Shown here piece by piece: positions 33,323 through 43,662 of a DNA stretch of 64,000 bases (position 1 is the stretch's first letter; every line of letters begins with the position of its first letter). A program made the position numbers and the translations under genes. Below the pieces are notes generated by a model. That model was not told the DNA's origin. It saw nothing but the letters and a program-made list of their open reading frames with translations, and searched no databases. The stretch is from Helicostylum pulchrum. Its lineage: Eukaryota > Mucoromycota > Mucoromycetes > Mucorales > Mucoraceae. The stretch covers positions 51,646-115,645 of the forward strand of contig JAIXMO010000073.1 of NCBI GenBank assembly GCA_025677825.1, given 5' to 3'.

Positions 33323-35028
33323 TAATATCATGAATTCTATTTAAAAAAGTTAATAAATTTAAAGAAAAGATATCTTAGTGTAAAGTATCAACTCTTAATA
33401 AAATATTGTTTTGCCAAAAGAGAGAGGAAGAGACCTGTATTGTGTCATGTCCCTCGTACCATTTACACGGTATTTAGCTGCAGTTTTACTTTGTATTTAT
33501 TTTTAGCTTACCTAGTAAACAGAGAGAGAGATAGTCTATTATTATTTGGGTATGTGTGTCCGTTTCATTTGAATAACTTAATGGTTAAGATACAAATAAA
33601 AACGTGGTGCAAGATCGAATAAATGAACCTTTTTTATCGCTGCAAATTAACAGTAGGCATTTCGCTTCCATTGATTGGGCCTCGCGGACGTTTTATGCGC
33701 GACTGTGTAAAGCTAAACTAGATCCTGTGTCACTTTATTTACTCTTTAAAATATACGCCAAGAAAAAAGAAAAAAAAAGGTCTACCACTACTAACCATAT
33801 ACTTTTTTTTCTTTTTGTTGCAATTAATGAAAATACCACTGTACATACATCATTTTAAATATAATTGTAAATAGCACCACATGAACTGGGCCCTATATTT
33901 TTTTTTTTTCGTAAGAGAAAGTTGCACAAAAAAGCCAAACTTGATATATTTCGTACTACTTTATCGTCCACAATAACGTTAGGCATAGCACCTATAGGAT
34001 CTCCTACAATTCTCTAGCCACCTTTTCCGAGATCGCGGAAAATATTTCCGTTTTTTTTGCAGCTGAAAACCGTCTTTCCGTTTTGTATGAATTTATTTTT
34101 CTCTTTGTGATCACATTGACACATTCTCCGCTACAAACAAATTACGATCTTTTGTTAAGCAGAACTTTTTGTATATGTTTACACTAAATTCAGGATTGCG
34201 ATTCTTTCTATCGTACCAGTGAAGCATTCTTAATGTGTTTTGATGATATGCGCTTTCAAGCTGGTAGACCACGAAAAAAAAATCCATCTAAATACGTACT
34301 ATCCGTGTAACAGACTTTATTTTATTTTTTAATGACTCATCTAAAAAGAATAGAATAACTGAAAGAGTTAAGAAAGTTTCAGACGCTGCGAAAAAAAAAA
34401 AAATGACAATCAAAAAATATACCATTGCTCTAATACGCTTCTTTTTTTTTCTTTTTTTTTTGCTCGTATGAACAACGACGTATGCAGGAAGATCCCGCCT
34501 AAAATAACCGTTGGCAACACAGATGAAGGCCCAGATAAGAAACCTTGCACCAAAAAGAAGTGCCTAGAATTTATAGCTTTTTCTTCTTCCTGCTAGCCAC
34601 TAGATTACTTTGATCTTTCGCCAAATAAATTTTTTTTAGTGCAGTACAAGTGTGTATGATTTATGATTTTTTAGATAGCTCTCGCTTTTTTTTTAAAAAA
34701 ATGATCATGTCGTTATTAGTCAGTTTTTTTTAAGTCGAATAATATCAATTTCTAATTGTTCATGAATAGCCAATCGAATGGTATACAATGCATGTTTCAA
34801 TTTAGCAGTGTATTATGCTAAAAAAAACATGTTCTACCTTACAATAGAAAAAAAATAAGAAGGGGGGTGGAAATTTATTAAAGAGTAGTATAATAGGATG
34901 AAATAAATAATAAAAAAAAAGATGTGCGTAGAGAAATGTTATAAGAAATTATTAGTTTGTGTTGTAGTTTGCGGTTTAAAAAATGGGGGGGGGGGGGGGT
35001 ATCTATATATTTATGCGCCTTTTTTTTA
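33323..35028. other. Convergent intergenic region, no gene recognised
   Basis: Lies between the 3' ends of the bHLH gene and the CAP-Gly gene. It contains several long A and T runs and a poly-G tract (34985-34999). No coding frame or RNA gene is supported. Confidence 0.4.
34985..34999. repeat. Poly-G tract 3' of the CAP-Gly gene
   Basis: An uninterrupted run of about 15 G on the plus strand, 30 bp beyond the CAP-Gly stop codon. It would be a C-run in that gene's 3' UTR. Confidence 0.75.
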
Positions 35029-36004
35029 TTATTCGGGTACGGCTTCGAGATCTCGTTTAGTACAATATATACCACGATTAGCATCAGTATGAAAGTATCT
35101 TTTACCGTTTCTTGTACCATCACAGTTACCAACTATTAGGATAATAAAGTTAATACTAATCTAAAATAAAACGTCATATTTTTTTTATATTACCTCCGTG
35201 ATCGAGTTCAACTCCAACATATTCTTCATTTTCAGGTTCAACATTGCCAATAAATCTTACAAAGCCAAAAGTAGGTAAAGGCCTCAACTTGAGTTTTACT
35301 CTTGATCCCACCGTGATGGATAAAGGTATAGGTTTCGTTTCTTCATCATCTCTATCACCAAACAGATGACGCCAGCCAACTCTTTTGTTTTTATTATTGT
35401 TATTAGGTAAAGGATGCCTCATGATATTTGCGGTTAGACCTTCTTCCGGTAAGGATCGTACGGGTCTGGCTCTAGGATACTGCAATCTAGGGTTGGTGGG
35501 TGATCTAGAACGTGGCGGTGTGACAGGTAATTCGAATTTGATCTTTGTTGGTCGAGGAGCAGACAAGGTCTCTTGCTGTTGAGCTTGTTCCAATTGTTCT
35601 TGTTCTCTTTTCGCTTGAGCCTCGATTCTAGCCTGTGTTTCCATGGATAGCAGTAAGTCCAGGTTGCCGGTATCTATCATACTCAGTCGACTTGTCAAGT
35701 TGTTATCAGGTGTATCGTATACGTTTTTCTTGTTGGGTTCGGTCTGACATTTGCCCAAAATGGGTCTTTCTTTGGTAGGACTAATCCTCATATCAAATTC
35801 ATCATTGCTACTACTTTCTGAGCTAATAGTATCGTAATCATCGCTTCCAGTCAATTTAGTGCCACTGTGTAATAAAGGCGGTGGCTGCTCAGATGCCAAA
35901 GAATAAGATTTGTTTATATTGTAATTTGATGAGGTTGTCTTTTCAGTACATCTTTCTTTATTAATTCCGAGTCTCTTTGATAATCTTTTAGCTTTTCTAA
36001 ACAT
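35029..36004 (-). CDS. CAP-Gly domain protein
   Basis: Two exons (36004-35194 and 35132-35029) encode 304 residues. The first ~200 are basic, Ser/Pro-rich and probably disordered, with one Gln/Glu coil (IEAQAKREQEQLEQAQQQE). The C-terminus is a CAP-Gly domain: ITVGSRVKLKLRPLPTFGFV, then RFIGNVEPENEEYVGVELDH, then across the intron NCDGTRNGKRYFHTDANRG, then IYCTKRDLEAVPE. The GKNDG-type signature loop that binds the EEY/F tail of tubulin or EB1 appears here as VGNCDG. The protein should associate with microtubule plus ends or tubulin. The C-terminal plac­ing of CAP-Gly after a long disordered part is like several small fungal CLIP relatives. The short last exon was found by completing the domain. 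Confidence 0.82.
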
Positions 36005-38353
36005 GTAATAATTTGAGTTTTTTTTTTAAATGTATAAAAAAAGAAAAAAAGAAAGAAAAAAAAATATTTATTTTTATTTTATTTTTGGGTTTTAATAACA
36101 ATTGGTGGCTGGGCATTTTTAAATATTACCATAAAAATGTGAAACCCAAGTGCTTTTCATTTGATTCTGTGACTGAAATGACGGGATGTAGATTATGATG
36201 GTTACACCTACTATTTTAAAGGTTCCAGGTAAAAAAAAAAAATCCATTCCTTCCCCGTCTTTTTGGGTTATAAAGAATTGATATAAACGAATCTTTTTTT
36301 TTTTTTTTTTTTTTTTTTTGGGGATATGCATATATTCCAAAGCGTGGATATAATGATAACGCTGCAAACAATTGAACAAGTGTTTTTTTTTTTCGCTAAT
36401 AACTTTATGGGGAAGCTTTTTAAAAGCACGATTTTGTAAGCAGTTATCAGCTCATTCTTTTTATTCAGAAGTAATGCTGTGAGCAGCGTCCTATCCGACC
36501 GCCCGGGATATAATTACACACGACCGAAAATGTGAATGACGGGTGGGTAGTGGGAACCAAGCATTATAAATGACTAGGTAATATTCAATAAAACGAAACT
36601 AAACATTGGTTCCTGGGTATTGTACCGTGAGTATATACTCTTTTTGTCACTACTACTAAAATGATTTTAAATACAGCTTTCAATCTTTTTTTTTCTTGAT
36701 CTAATTGCCTTGTAATCTTCTTGCTATTACATTTTAAATCTGTGTGCTGAATAATAACATTTTTTAACTTTTTATAAGACTGAGAATTAAAAAGAAGTCT
36801 GCAACTACTTTTTTTTTTTTTTTTTTACATAAAACGCGGCGAATAATTCCTAAGGCTCAATGGAATAAAGAAATTAGAACATGACGCACTCATCTTTAAA
36901 ACTGCGGCTACTGCGGTAAGCGGTAAAAAGGTTAATTTTATAACGTAGCGTATATGCCTCAACGACGCCACTTTTGATCAAATGTAAAAAACATATGTAT
37001 GCCTTTATATTTTTTTAGACTGGTACGTACCATTAACTTCTATTCCATTCCAAAAAGAGTACTTTTTTTTTTTTGAAAAAAAATATACTTGTCAAATACC
37101 TGACTGCTTCCGTACATTATAAAACTATAAACTGTTTTAACTTTTAAAATATGAGTCAAATTACTTTTCATTGTGTCTTAATTAAGAAAAAAAAAGTTTC
37201 CGGGAATTGAGATTGATCCACGCATTATTTTTTTTAATAATTCGTTGCTTTAAAGAGCATGCAGGCTGACGTGTTCTCGATATGCGGATATCGACTGGGG
37301 TCGAGACCTTTTTTTGTCGGTATTGCACCCTCCGCAAAAAAAATAAAAAATAGAAGGGATTCATATACCTATTGTAAAAATACTGTTCGTGACAATTTAA
37401 CCTTTTAGTTTATATATTCAAATTATTTTCCCTTGATATTATGCTTTGTACTTGACAGGCAAATAATTTATTGTCGTATTTAAATAATAACCTTAATTTT
37501 AATTCATCTTGAGCGAAACAAGTTTACTTTCTTGCTCTTATATGTATTCAAGTCTTTTTTCTTGTCTTTTTATGTTCGTTTAAAAAAACACCACAAATAG
37601 TATACATGCTAAAATCAGTCATAAAATCACTTTGTTTAATAGATGATCGATAAACACGTCGGCTATGACATGTACAAATATTTAGTCTTCGTTGCTTTGG
37701 TTTATAACGACCGTGAATTATGGATTTCCATCCATTTCCAAAGTTCGTTTATTCGGTAGACCAGTCGTTACGCATTCCTTAGCATATTTCAGCTTTCATG
37801 ATCATCGTCTTGATGTCTAGCCCATTGCAATATACCAAATCTTTATCATCGTATAGTTTTGACTTCACCGTCCATTATAGTATCAATACCTATTTTCTTT
37901 TCCCTCTTTGGTTCTTTGTTGTCTGATTGTTCGAAAGCAATAACATTTCGTTTTTTAGCGAGTGAGGGGATATACGAGATATATAGCTTTCATCTATTAG
38001 ATTTTTGAGTACAACTAAATGTGTGTACAGGACTATGGTGTATATTTGCCAGGAGACTTGGTCTTGGGATTCAAAGTATACCAAGCTATGTATCTCCTTC
38101 CAATAATAAACTCTCTCTTTCCGAAAGTATGGTTCTTAAAAACAAAAAACAAATATTCCTTCAAATTTATCATTTAAATAAAGTATCGCAATTTAAGTGT
38201 TGAATAAATTCTACCTTCTAGTGGGGGGGGGGGGTTTACAAAATGGTATTCTCATTTATTGGTGTAGTGAGCAACTGATGAGCTTTTTTTTTAGTATTTA
38301 AAGGAGCGCACTCTCCTCTATTTCATTAATGCATCTCTCTTTCATCCATTACA
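36005..38353. other. Long intergenic stretch, faint coding fossil
   Basis: AT-rich region with T-runs and a poly-G tract (38222-38233). Around 37890-37780 the minus strand has a broken readable piece (DTIMDGEVKTIR, then after a shift DDKDLVYCNGLDIKTMIMKA), possibly a gene or transposon fossil. Nothing else is supported. The last 70 bp contain a TATTTAAAGG box (about 38294) before the acyltransferase start. Confidence 0.35.
38222..38233. repeat. Poly-G tract upstream of the acyltransferase gene
   Basis: A run of about 12 G, 120 bp before the ATG at 38354, so within the likely promoter. Confidence 0.7.
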
Positions 38354-39610
38354 ATGTATTACGCTGATCATACCAAATCACCGTTTATAGACATATCTTT
38401 ACCGCCAGCTATTAGTTTACCTGTTACGCTACTCGCTTCACTCTATGCCAGTGTACTAGGTTTGGACTTTTATTTGCTTCGCCACGAACGTTTGTTCCGT
38501 AAGGTCATCTCACCAACTCAATTGCGAATTGCAATGGCGATTGTACATGCTGTTATCCCTTTGGTATTTGTATGTAAACAACCGCCTTTAAATGTTTTCT
38601 TTGCTGGTGCGCCATGGCTTTTGGCTACTTATACTGCCGCTATACCAACAGAGAACCTTACTATGGAAAAATGGGTACATACTTTAATGCAAGTAGTTAT
38701 AGAACAAAGGCCAGAAGAAACTGACGATCGAAAGATACGGTATAAAGGTGTAGCGAAGATATCTTTAGGTATATTTAAACTGGTGTTTATGCATCTCTTT
38801 GTCGATTATTTTTTACCTAGACATGTTGAATATGTTTTGGAGTATAGTTGGATACACCCAGTGGGCATTTTTTATACATTTTTATTTGGACTTAAGGCCT
38901 ACTGTTTATTAGGGGTAATTGATTTATTGATGGGGGTTGAACAAACTTTGTTTGCATGGAATATGATTGATCTTTTTAACTCTCCTATTATTGCATCAAG
39001 TCCACGAGATTTCTGGAGGTAAATTTTTTTTTTTTCATTTATATAATGGACTACTTTGTGTACTGATATATTTGTTCTATTTAGCCGAAGATGGAATAAA
39101 GTAGTTCGTAACCTTTTACACACCCAAATTTTTAAATCTACAAAGAAGCCTGGGCCTGAAAATAAATCTGTACAAAAGATGGAAGAAACGTCTAATAATA
39201 GAAGAGTAACTCGAAGACTTACAGCAGCCAACAAAGCAGTAGCAGAGACTAAAAATGGCATCCATGATGTAACTGTTACACATGTCCAACCTAAAAGATC
39301 GTCATTTTGGACCACTGCGTCAGGTCGAGGACTTTTAGCATTTATAGTTAGCGGTACATTTCATGAAGTGATTATTATGAGTGTATGTAGAAAAATTACA
39401 TTGGAAAATTTTATATTTTTTACGCTTCAAGGGTTAGCTGTTATGTTGGAGGTAAATTTACGTCAAGGTGCTTGGAAACAAGAGCCTACAGGCATGACTA
39501 GCATATGGTGTATAGGTGCACAATTGTTGTTTATGTCTATTACAGGAAGATTGTTTGTAGCTCCATTTCTTAGATGTCAATCATTTTTAGAAAGTTCAAG
39601 GTTTTATTAA
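38354..39610 (+). CDS. Wax-synthase-like MBOAT acyltransferase
   Basis: Two exons (38354-39018 and 39085-39610) encode 396 residues with about eight hydrophobic segments. The conserved block of the wax-synthase/MBOAT_2 family spans the intron: SSPRDFWR(S)RRWNKVVRN. The histidine motif SGTFHEVIIM follows in the second exon; this His is the presumed catalytic residue of MBOAT enzymes. The likely reaction is transfer of a fatty acyl group from acyl-CoA to an alcohol or sterol in the ER membrane; the true acceptor cannot be read from the sequence. A 60-residue basic, non-conserved loop separates the two motifs. The gene converges on the aldose epimerase gene with 36 bp between stops. Confidence 0.82.
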
Positions 39611-39646
39611 AAAAAAGATATTACGTAAAAATTAAAGTATTATTAT

Positions 39647-40875
39647 TTAATCCAAACGAGCATGGAAAGCATAAACCGTTTTTTGAGTATATACATCTTC
39701 CTTTTGAAGTAAAACAGAACTACGCCAGTCAGGCTTGTTAGGTGCATCAGGGTTACGGGAAGCTTCAAGACAGAAACCAGACGCACTACCCAACTTCACT
39801 TCACCTTGTGCTTTTTTAGCGACTAGTGAATCAGAGATCCAGCCACCAGTATAGAATTGGAAGGCAGGTTCAGTGGTAGAGAAATCTAACTCAATACCAG
39901 TATCGGGGGAGTAGACAGTAACAGCATGACGAAGGGGAAGGCTAGCTGTGTCTGTCTTGTATTCGTTATGAAGTACGTAAGGATGATCGTACCCACGGGT
40001 ATTTTGAAGATATTCAAGACGAGCACCGATAGGAGTATTGGCGTTCTCACCCTACACGCATATATAAAATATAAATACAATATACTTTAATATGTAGATA
40101 TATATATATTACTTACAGAGAAACTCATCCAAGGAGCATCAGACCAGCTGAGTACCTTTCCTGTAGGTAAACAATCAGCATCACATTCCAAAACGGCCTT
40201 TACCTCATCTGTCATAATGACGCGGTGATCCAATACATTGGGGTTTAATTCCAAACCAGATAAATTAAAATAACAGTGATTTGTCAAGTTGACAACGGTA
40301 TCCTTATCAGTTGTTGCTTTATATTCAAGTGATAACTCGTCTTCATCTGTAACAGTATAGGTGAGTTGAGTGGTTAAAGTACCGGGATAGTTTTGGTCTC
40401 CGTCAGGGGAAACGAGTTCAAGACGAATAGAAGCAGGTGATTCGGAAACGATGGTAGCAGTCCAGATTCGTTTGTCAAAACCGTCTAAACCACCGTGAAG
40501 TGAGTTGGGACCATTATTAACAGCAACGTTATATTCTTGTCCATCAACAGTGAATTTACCCTTACCGATACTATTTTTTTAAAAAAATTGAATACGAGTT
40601 TAATAAATAACACTAATTAAAAAAAGATGTGTTTTTACTTACCGGTTAGCGTATCTACCAATAACAGCACCAAAGTAAGGATTATTAGGGTTCTTGTAAG
40701 ATTCAAAGTTATCGAAACCAAGAGCAACATCACGAATCATGCCAGTTTTATCTGGGGTAAGGATATGAGTGATAGTAGCGCCATAATTTAAAATCATAAC
40801 AGCTAGGGTTTTGTTTTTATTGATCAAAGTGTATTGATCAATACCAGGGGCAATAATTAACTTGGAAACAGACAT
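39647..40875 (-). CDS. galM: Aldose 1-epimerase (galactose mutarotase)
   Basis: Three exons (40875-40643, 40570-40117, 40051-39647) encode 363 residues. Family motifs appear in order: LNYGATITHILTPD, then DVALGFDNFESYKNPNNPYF, then GAVIGRYANRIGKGKF (Asn-Arg sugar contact), then NGPNSLHGGLDGFDKRIW (substrate His), then VVNLTNHCYFNLSG (catalytic His), then NTRGYDHPYVL, then GIELDFSTTEPAFQFYTG (catalytic Glu region). The enzyme interconverts alpha and beta anomers of galactose and glucose, the first step of the Leloir pathway. It is a stand-alone mutarotase, not the epimerase fusion found in yeast Gal10. There is no signal peptide, so it should be cytosolic. Confidence 0.93.
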
Positions 40876-40939
40876 TTATTAAAAATAAAAAAGTATAAAA
40901 AATAAAAAAATTCGATGTGAAAAAAGAAGAGAAAACGGG

Positions 40940-40972
<33 letters not shown>
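40940..40972. repeat. Poly-A tract
   Basis: About 33 consecutive A on the plus strand, 65-100 bp upstream of the epimerase start codon (so a poly-T on its sense strand). A second long A-run is at 53841-53868 near the Tvp18 gene. Confidence 0.85.
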
Positions 40973-40975
<3 letters not shown>

Positions 40976-41123
40976 GTTTTATATATATTTTTATGCGTCA
41001 CTTTTGTTTACGTAATAAAGTTAAAGTCAAGCTTTCTTGTTGGGTAACACTAAGGGGAGATTTTGTTTTTTCCGCGGGAAACGGAAAAAAGAAAGAAAAA
41101 AAGTCTCCCCCACCCCGTTTTTT

Positions 41124-42167
41124 TTAAATACGGGCTTCTCTTTTCATGGCATAGATAGCTAAGCCAGAGCCTGGACCAAATAATACGGAATTCTTTACAA
41201 TAGTTTTTACGCCGTCTAAACCATCTTCTAACCAAGCCCAATAAGTAAAAGTACTAAACAATGCAATAATATCCCACATTAACATATATGCAACGGGATT
41301 TTCTTTTGTGGCACCAAAGGAGAAAAACAAATCAATCCACTGTTTCACGAACTGATCAGGTGCAGGGGTTGTTTGTAGCCATTTGATCCAAACCCAAAAT
41401 GATAAAAACGTATTGATACTAGCAATTGCTACATACAATAGTCTAATACTATCCGTAGATCCCTTCTTAGTTTTACAGTTCAATTCCTTTGCGAAAAAGG
41501 GTACGATAGATTCGAGCAAACCGTATGTTAATGGAAAGTATTGGAATAACGCTAGTATGTTGCGTTGTGTCAAAGAAGATCCAAACGAAACAAGCATAGC
41601 TACAGGTAAGAATTGACCAAATAATGCAGCGATGGCAATACCGAAAATTTGACTTGGTTCAATATAGTTTTTACTAGAATCAGAGGCAATTTTTGTTCGA
41701 ATGGCCTTGTGTTGTGTACCGGCCTTGACTTGCTTTGATACGTGGCTACTTAAAGACCAACCATAGATAGGTAACCAGGCCATAGGGGCAATAACTCCTG
41801 TACCAATAACGTTACCAAAACAAATCATAATTGGAGCAAGGAACCGGTTGTTATTAAGTCGAACTCTTTCTACAGACATGACAGTATAAGAAGTAGTAGC
41901 TAAACCGACCAGAGTAGCAGTCAAAGGAAAACACATGGGATCATTTATTGCTTGGTTACAGAATCGAACAAGTACGCATACAATACGGTCTAATAACTGG
42001 TGAAAGCCTGGTGCAGAATATGTTTCTAATAATTGATTTGGATTTCGGCACTCTGCTTTGTGTACCAAATTAAACGGAAGTAGTACATGATGAAGATGAG
42101 TCAGTAATAGATAACCGAATGGACTCACAGCCAAATAGAATAGAATAGAACTCTTTTTAAAGGCCAT
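41124..42167 (-). CDS. Polytopic membrane protein, unknown family (paralog A)
   Basis: A single intronless frame of 347 residues. About eight hydrophobic segments are visible, the first near the N-terminus (SSILFYLAVSPFGYLLLTHL). A loop with Cys and His precedes LDRIVCVLVRFCNQAINDPM, followed by PLTATLVGLATTSYTVMSVE. This same arrangement (LDRI-C ... F..Q ... PL ... T.Y.VM..E) occurs in the neighbouring divergent gene at 42544-43626, so the two are paralogs. The layout recalls uncharacterised fungal membrane proteins, some near secondary-metabolite genes, but I cannot assign a function. Both genes lack introns, unlike almost all their neighbours. Confidence 0.7.
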   Translation of the reverse strand: MAFKKSSILFYLAVSPFGYLLLTHLHHVLLPFNLVHKAECRNPNQLLETYSAPGFHQLLDRIVCVLVRFCNQAINDPMCFPLTATLVGLATTSYTVMSVERVRLNNNRFLAPIMICFGNVIGTGVIAPMAWLPIYGWSLSSHVSKQVKAGTQHKAIRTKIASDSSKNYIEPSQIFGIAIAALFGQFLPVAMLVSFGSSLTQRNILALFQYFPLTYGLLESIVPFFAKELNCKTKKGSTDSIRLLYVAIASINTFLSFWVWIKWLQTTPAPDQFVKQWIDLFFSFGATKENPVAYMLMWDIIALFSTFTYWAWLEDGLDGVKTIVKNSVLFGPGSGLAIYAMKREARI

Positions 42168-42350
42168 GTGTAAAATGATGAAAGTAAAGCACCCTTTTTA
42201 TTAAAAAAAGAAAAAATAATAATACTGTGGCCCTTTTATACAAGTCTTTTTTTGTTTGTTTAATGATATTCCCTTTATGCCTTTTTCGGGTCGGTGTTCG
42301 GAAAACCCATTTCGTTTTTATCTTATACTTACCGCGTTACTATTAAAGGT

Positions 42351-42483
42351 GCTCTTCAGCGCCATAGTTTTACCCCCCAAAGAACTGTCCTAATTTGGAT
42401 GTTAACTAAAAAAAAACAGTGAATTTCTTAGGCGACAAAATTTCGAGTAAAAAAAAAAGCATTTTAACACAGTGCTGAAGAGC
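42351..42483. promoter_or_regulatory. Inverted 10-bp repeat in a shared divergent promoter
   Basis: GCTCTTCAGC at 42351-42360 and its exact reverse complement GCTGAAGAGC at 42474-42483 lie 113 bp apart in the 376-bp space between the two divergent membrane-protein paralogs. Each is followed by GCC on the plus strand. Each start codon has one copy at a moderate distance (184 and 61 bp). This suits binding of one regulator to both promoters, but no known factor site is recognised. Confidence 0.45.
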
Positions 42484-42543
42484 GCCTTAAAAAAAATTCC
42501 CGTTCCCACCTTATAATACACTTTTTCTGTTCCAGACATAAAA

Positions 42544-43626
42544 ATGAAAATAAAGACAAAGTTTATTGTATCTTGTGTCGTAGGCAGTCTGCTTGCAATT
42601 TTAACAGCCTATGACATTTCACTAACAATGCTGCCATGGTCACCTACAATTATTGATCAGTGCTTTAATTCAGACACACTTCGTGTAGCTTATACCAACA
42701 TGTCGCCTACACTCGATCGCATACTCTGCTTTTATGTTCATTTTAATCAACAACCATTACACGATATTGTTGGACTTCCCTTGATGCGACTTTTAATGGC
42801 AGCCTTAGGTACCTGTTATGCTGTTATGGCGTTTGAAGGGTCTCGTAAAGGGTTCAAGACCACTACATTAATGGCCGCGTTTCCATTATTAGGAGTTTTA
42901 GCCAGCATGATTGGTATCTCGCTCATGTTCCCTGCTGTTTGGATTCCTTTATACTTTTATTCGCATAAGCAAAAGGAACCTAAAGGTGAGGATTTGTCAT
43001 TAAGTATGCCTGAAGCTTACGGGATCTTACTGGGTATTGTCGTTGGATACGGGGTACCCAGTGCAATTATTGCGTCACCGTTGATTACAAATGACTCTCG
43101 GCTCGAGCAAGATTTGGTGTGTTTTTGGCAAGTACTTCCAGTCATTATTGTGCCTTTGTTTGGTGTGTTTGAAAACGTTTTTAAAAAGATTGGCTCACCC
43201 GTTGACCAAGTCACACAACCAGCTGTTAGAGAGAGATTACATCTTGTGGAAGGAAAGGACGCTTTGGAAAGATGTTTCTTATTTTTGGGCGTGTTAAATA
43301 TAGTGATTTATTATGGATCTTATGTGTTTACGGTACATCAAGGTATTCATATTTGGGACTCATTTCTTTTACTTTTGAATGCACCTGGTAGTCTGCCAGC
43401 CGGATTAACATTTGTAGACCTTGGTAAAATATTATGTTCACGTATGATACTGGTAGACTATATCTCGTTATCTATCTCATTTGTTCTTTGGGCTACTTTT
43501 AATAGTGGTGTAATTGCAGGCCTTTTGGTTTTCATTGCAACGCCCATCATTGGACCTGCCGCTGCTATCTCATTTTATTCTTATTACAGAGAAAGCAAAA
43601 TTCATTATGCCATTAAGACTGACTAA
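42544..43626 (+). CDS. Polytopic membrane protein, unknown family (paralog B)
   Basis: A single intronless frame of 360 residues, divergent from paralog A. It starts with a signal-anchor-like helix (FIVSCVVGSLLAILTAYDIS). A lumenal-type loop with Cys follows, then TLDRILCFYVHFNQQPLHDI and PLMRLLMAALGTCYAVMAFE, aligned to paralog A motif for motif. Further helices include YGILLGIVVGYGVPSAIIAS and FWQVLPVIIVPLFGVFENV. The C-terminal half is predicted to end with a short cytosolic tail (RESKIHYAIKTD). No catalytic motif is recognised. A transporter or a membrane enzyme are both possible. The ATG at 42544 closely follows a TATAATA box at about 42512. Confidence 0.7.
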   Translation: MKIKTKFIVSCVVGSLLAILTAYDISLTMLPWSPTIIDQCFNSDTLRVAYTNMSPTLDRILCFYVHFNQQPLHDIVGLPLMRLLMAALGTCYAVMAFEGSRKGFKTTTLMAAFPLLGVLASMIGISLMFPAVWIPLYFYSHKQKEPKGEDLSLSMPEAYGILLGIVVGYGVPSAIIASPLITNDSRLEQDLVCFWQVLPVIIVPLFGVFENVFKKIGSPVDQVTQPAVRERLHLVEGKDALERCFLFLGVLNIVIYYGSYVFTVHQGIHIWDSFLLLLNAPGSLPAGLTFVDLGKILCSRMILVDYISLSISFVLWATFNSGVIAGLLVFIATPIIGPAAAISFYSYYRESKIHYAIKTD

Positions 43627-43662
43627 AAAGTTCGTATACATGTATATTTTATTTTTATTTTT

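Noticed and set aside
41383..41616. Plus-strand frame of 77 codons
   Set aside because: It is antisense to the intact membrane-protein gene at 42167-41124.
42168..42543. Possible bidirectional noncoding RNA between the membrane-protein paralogs
   Set aside because: Only the short inverted 10-mers stand out; no stable long hairpin or conserved RNA motif could be seen.
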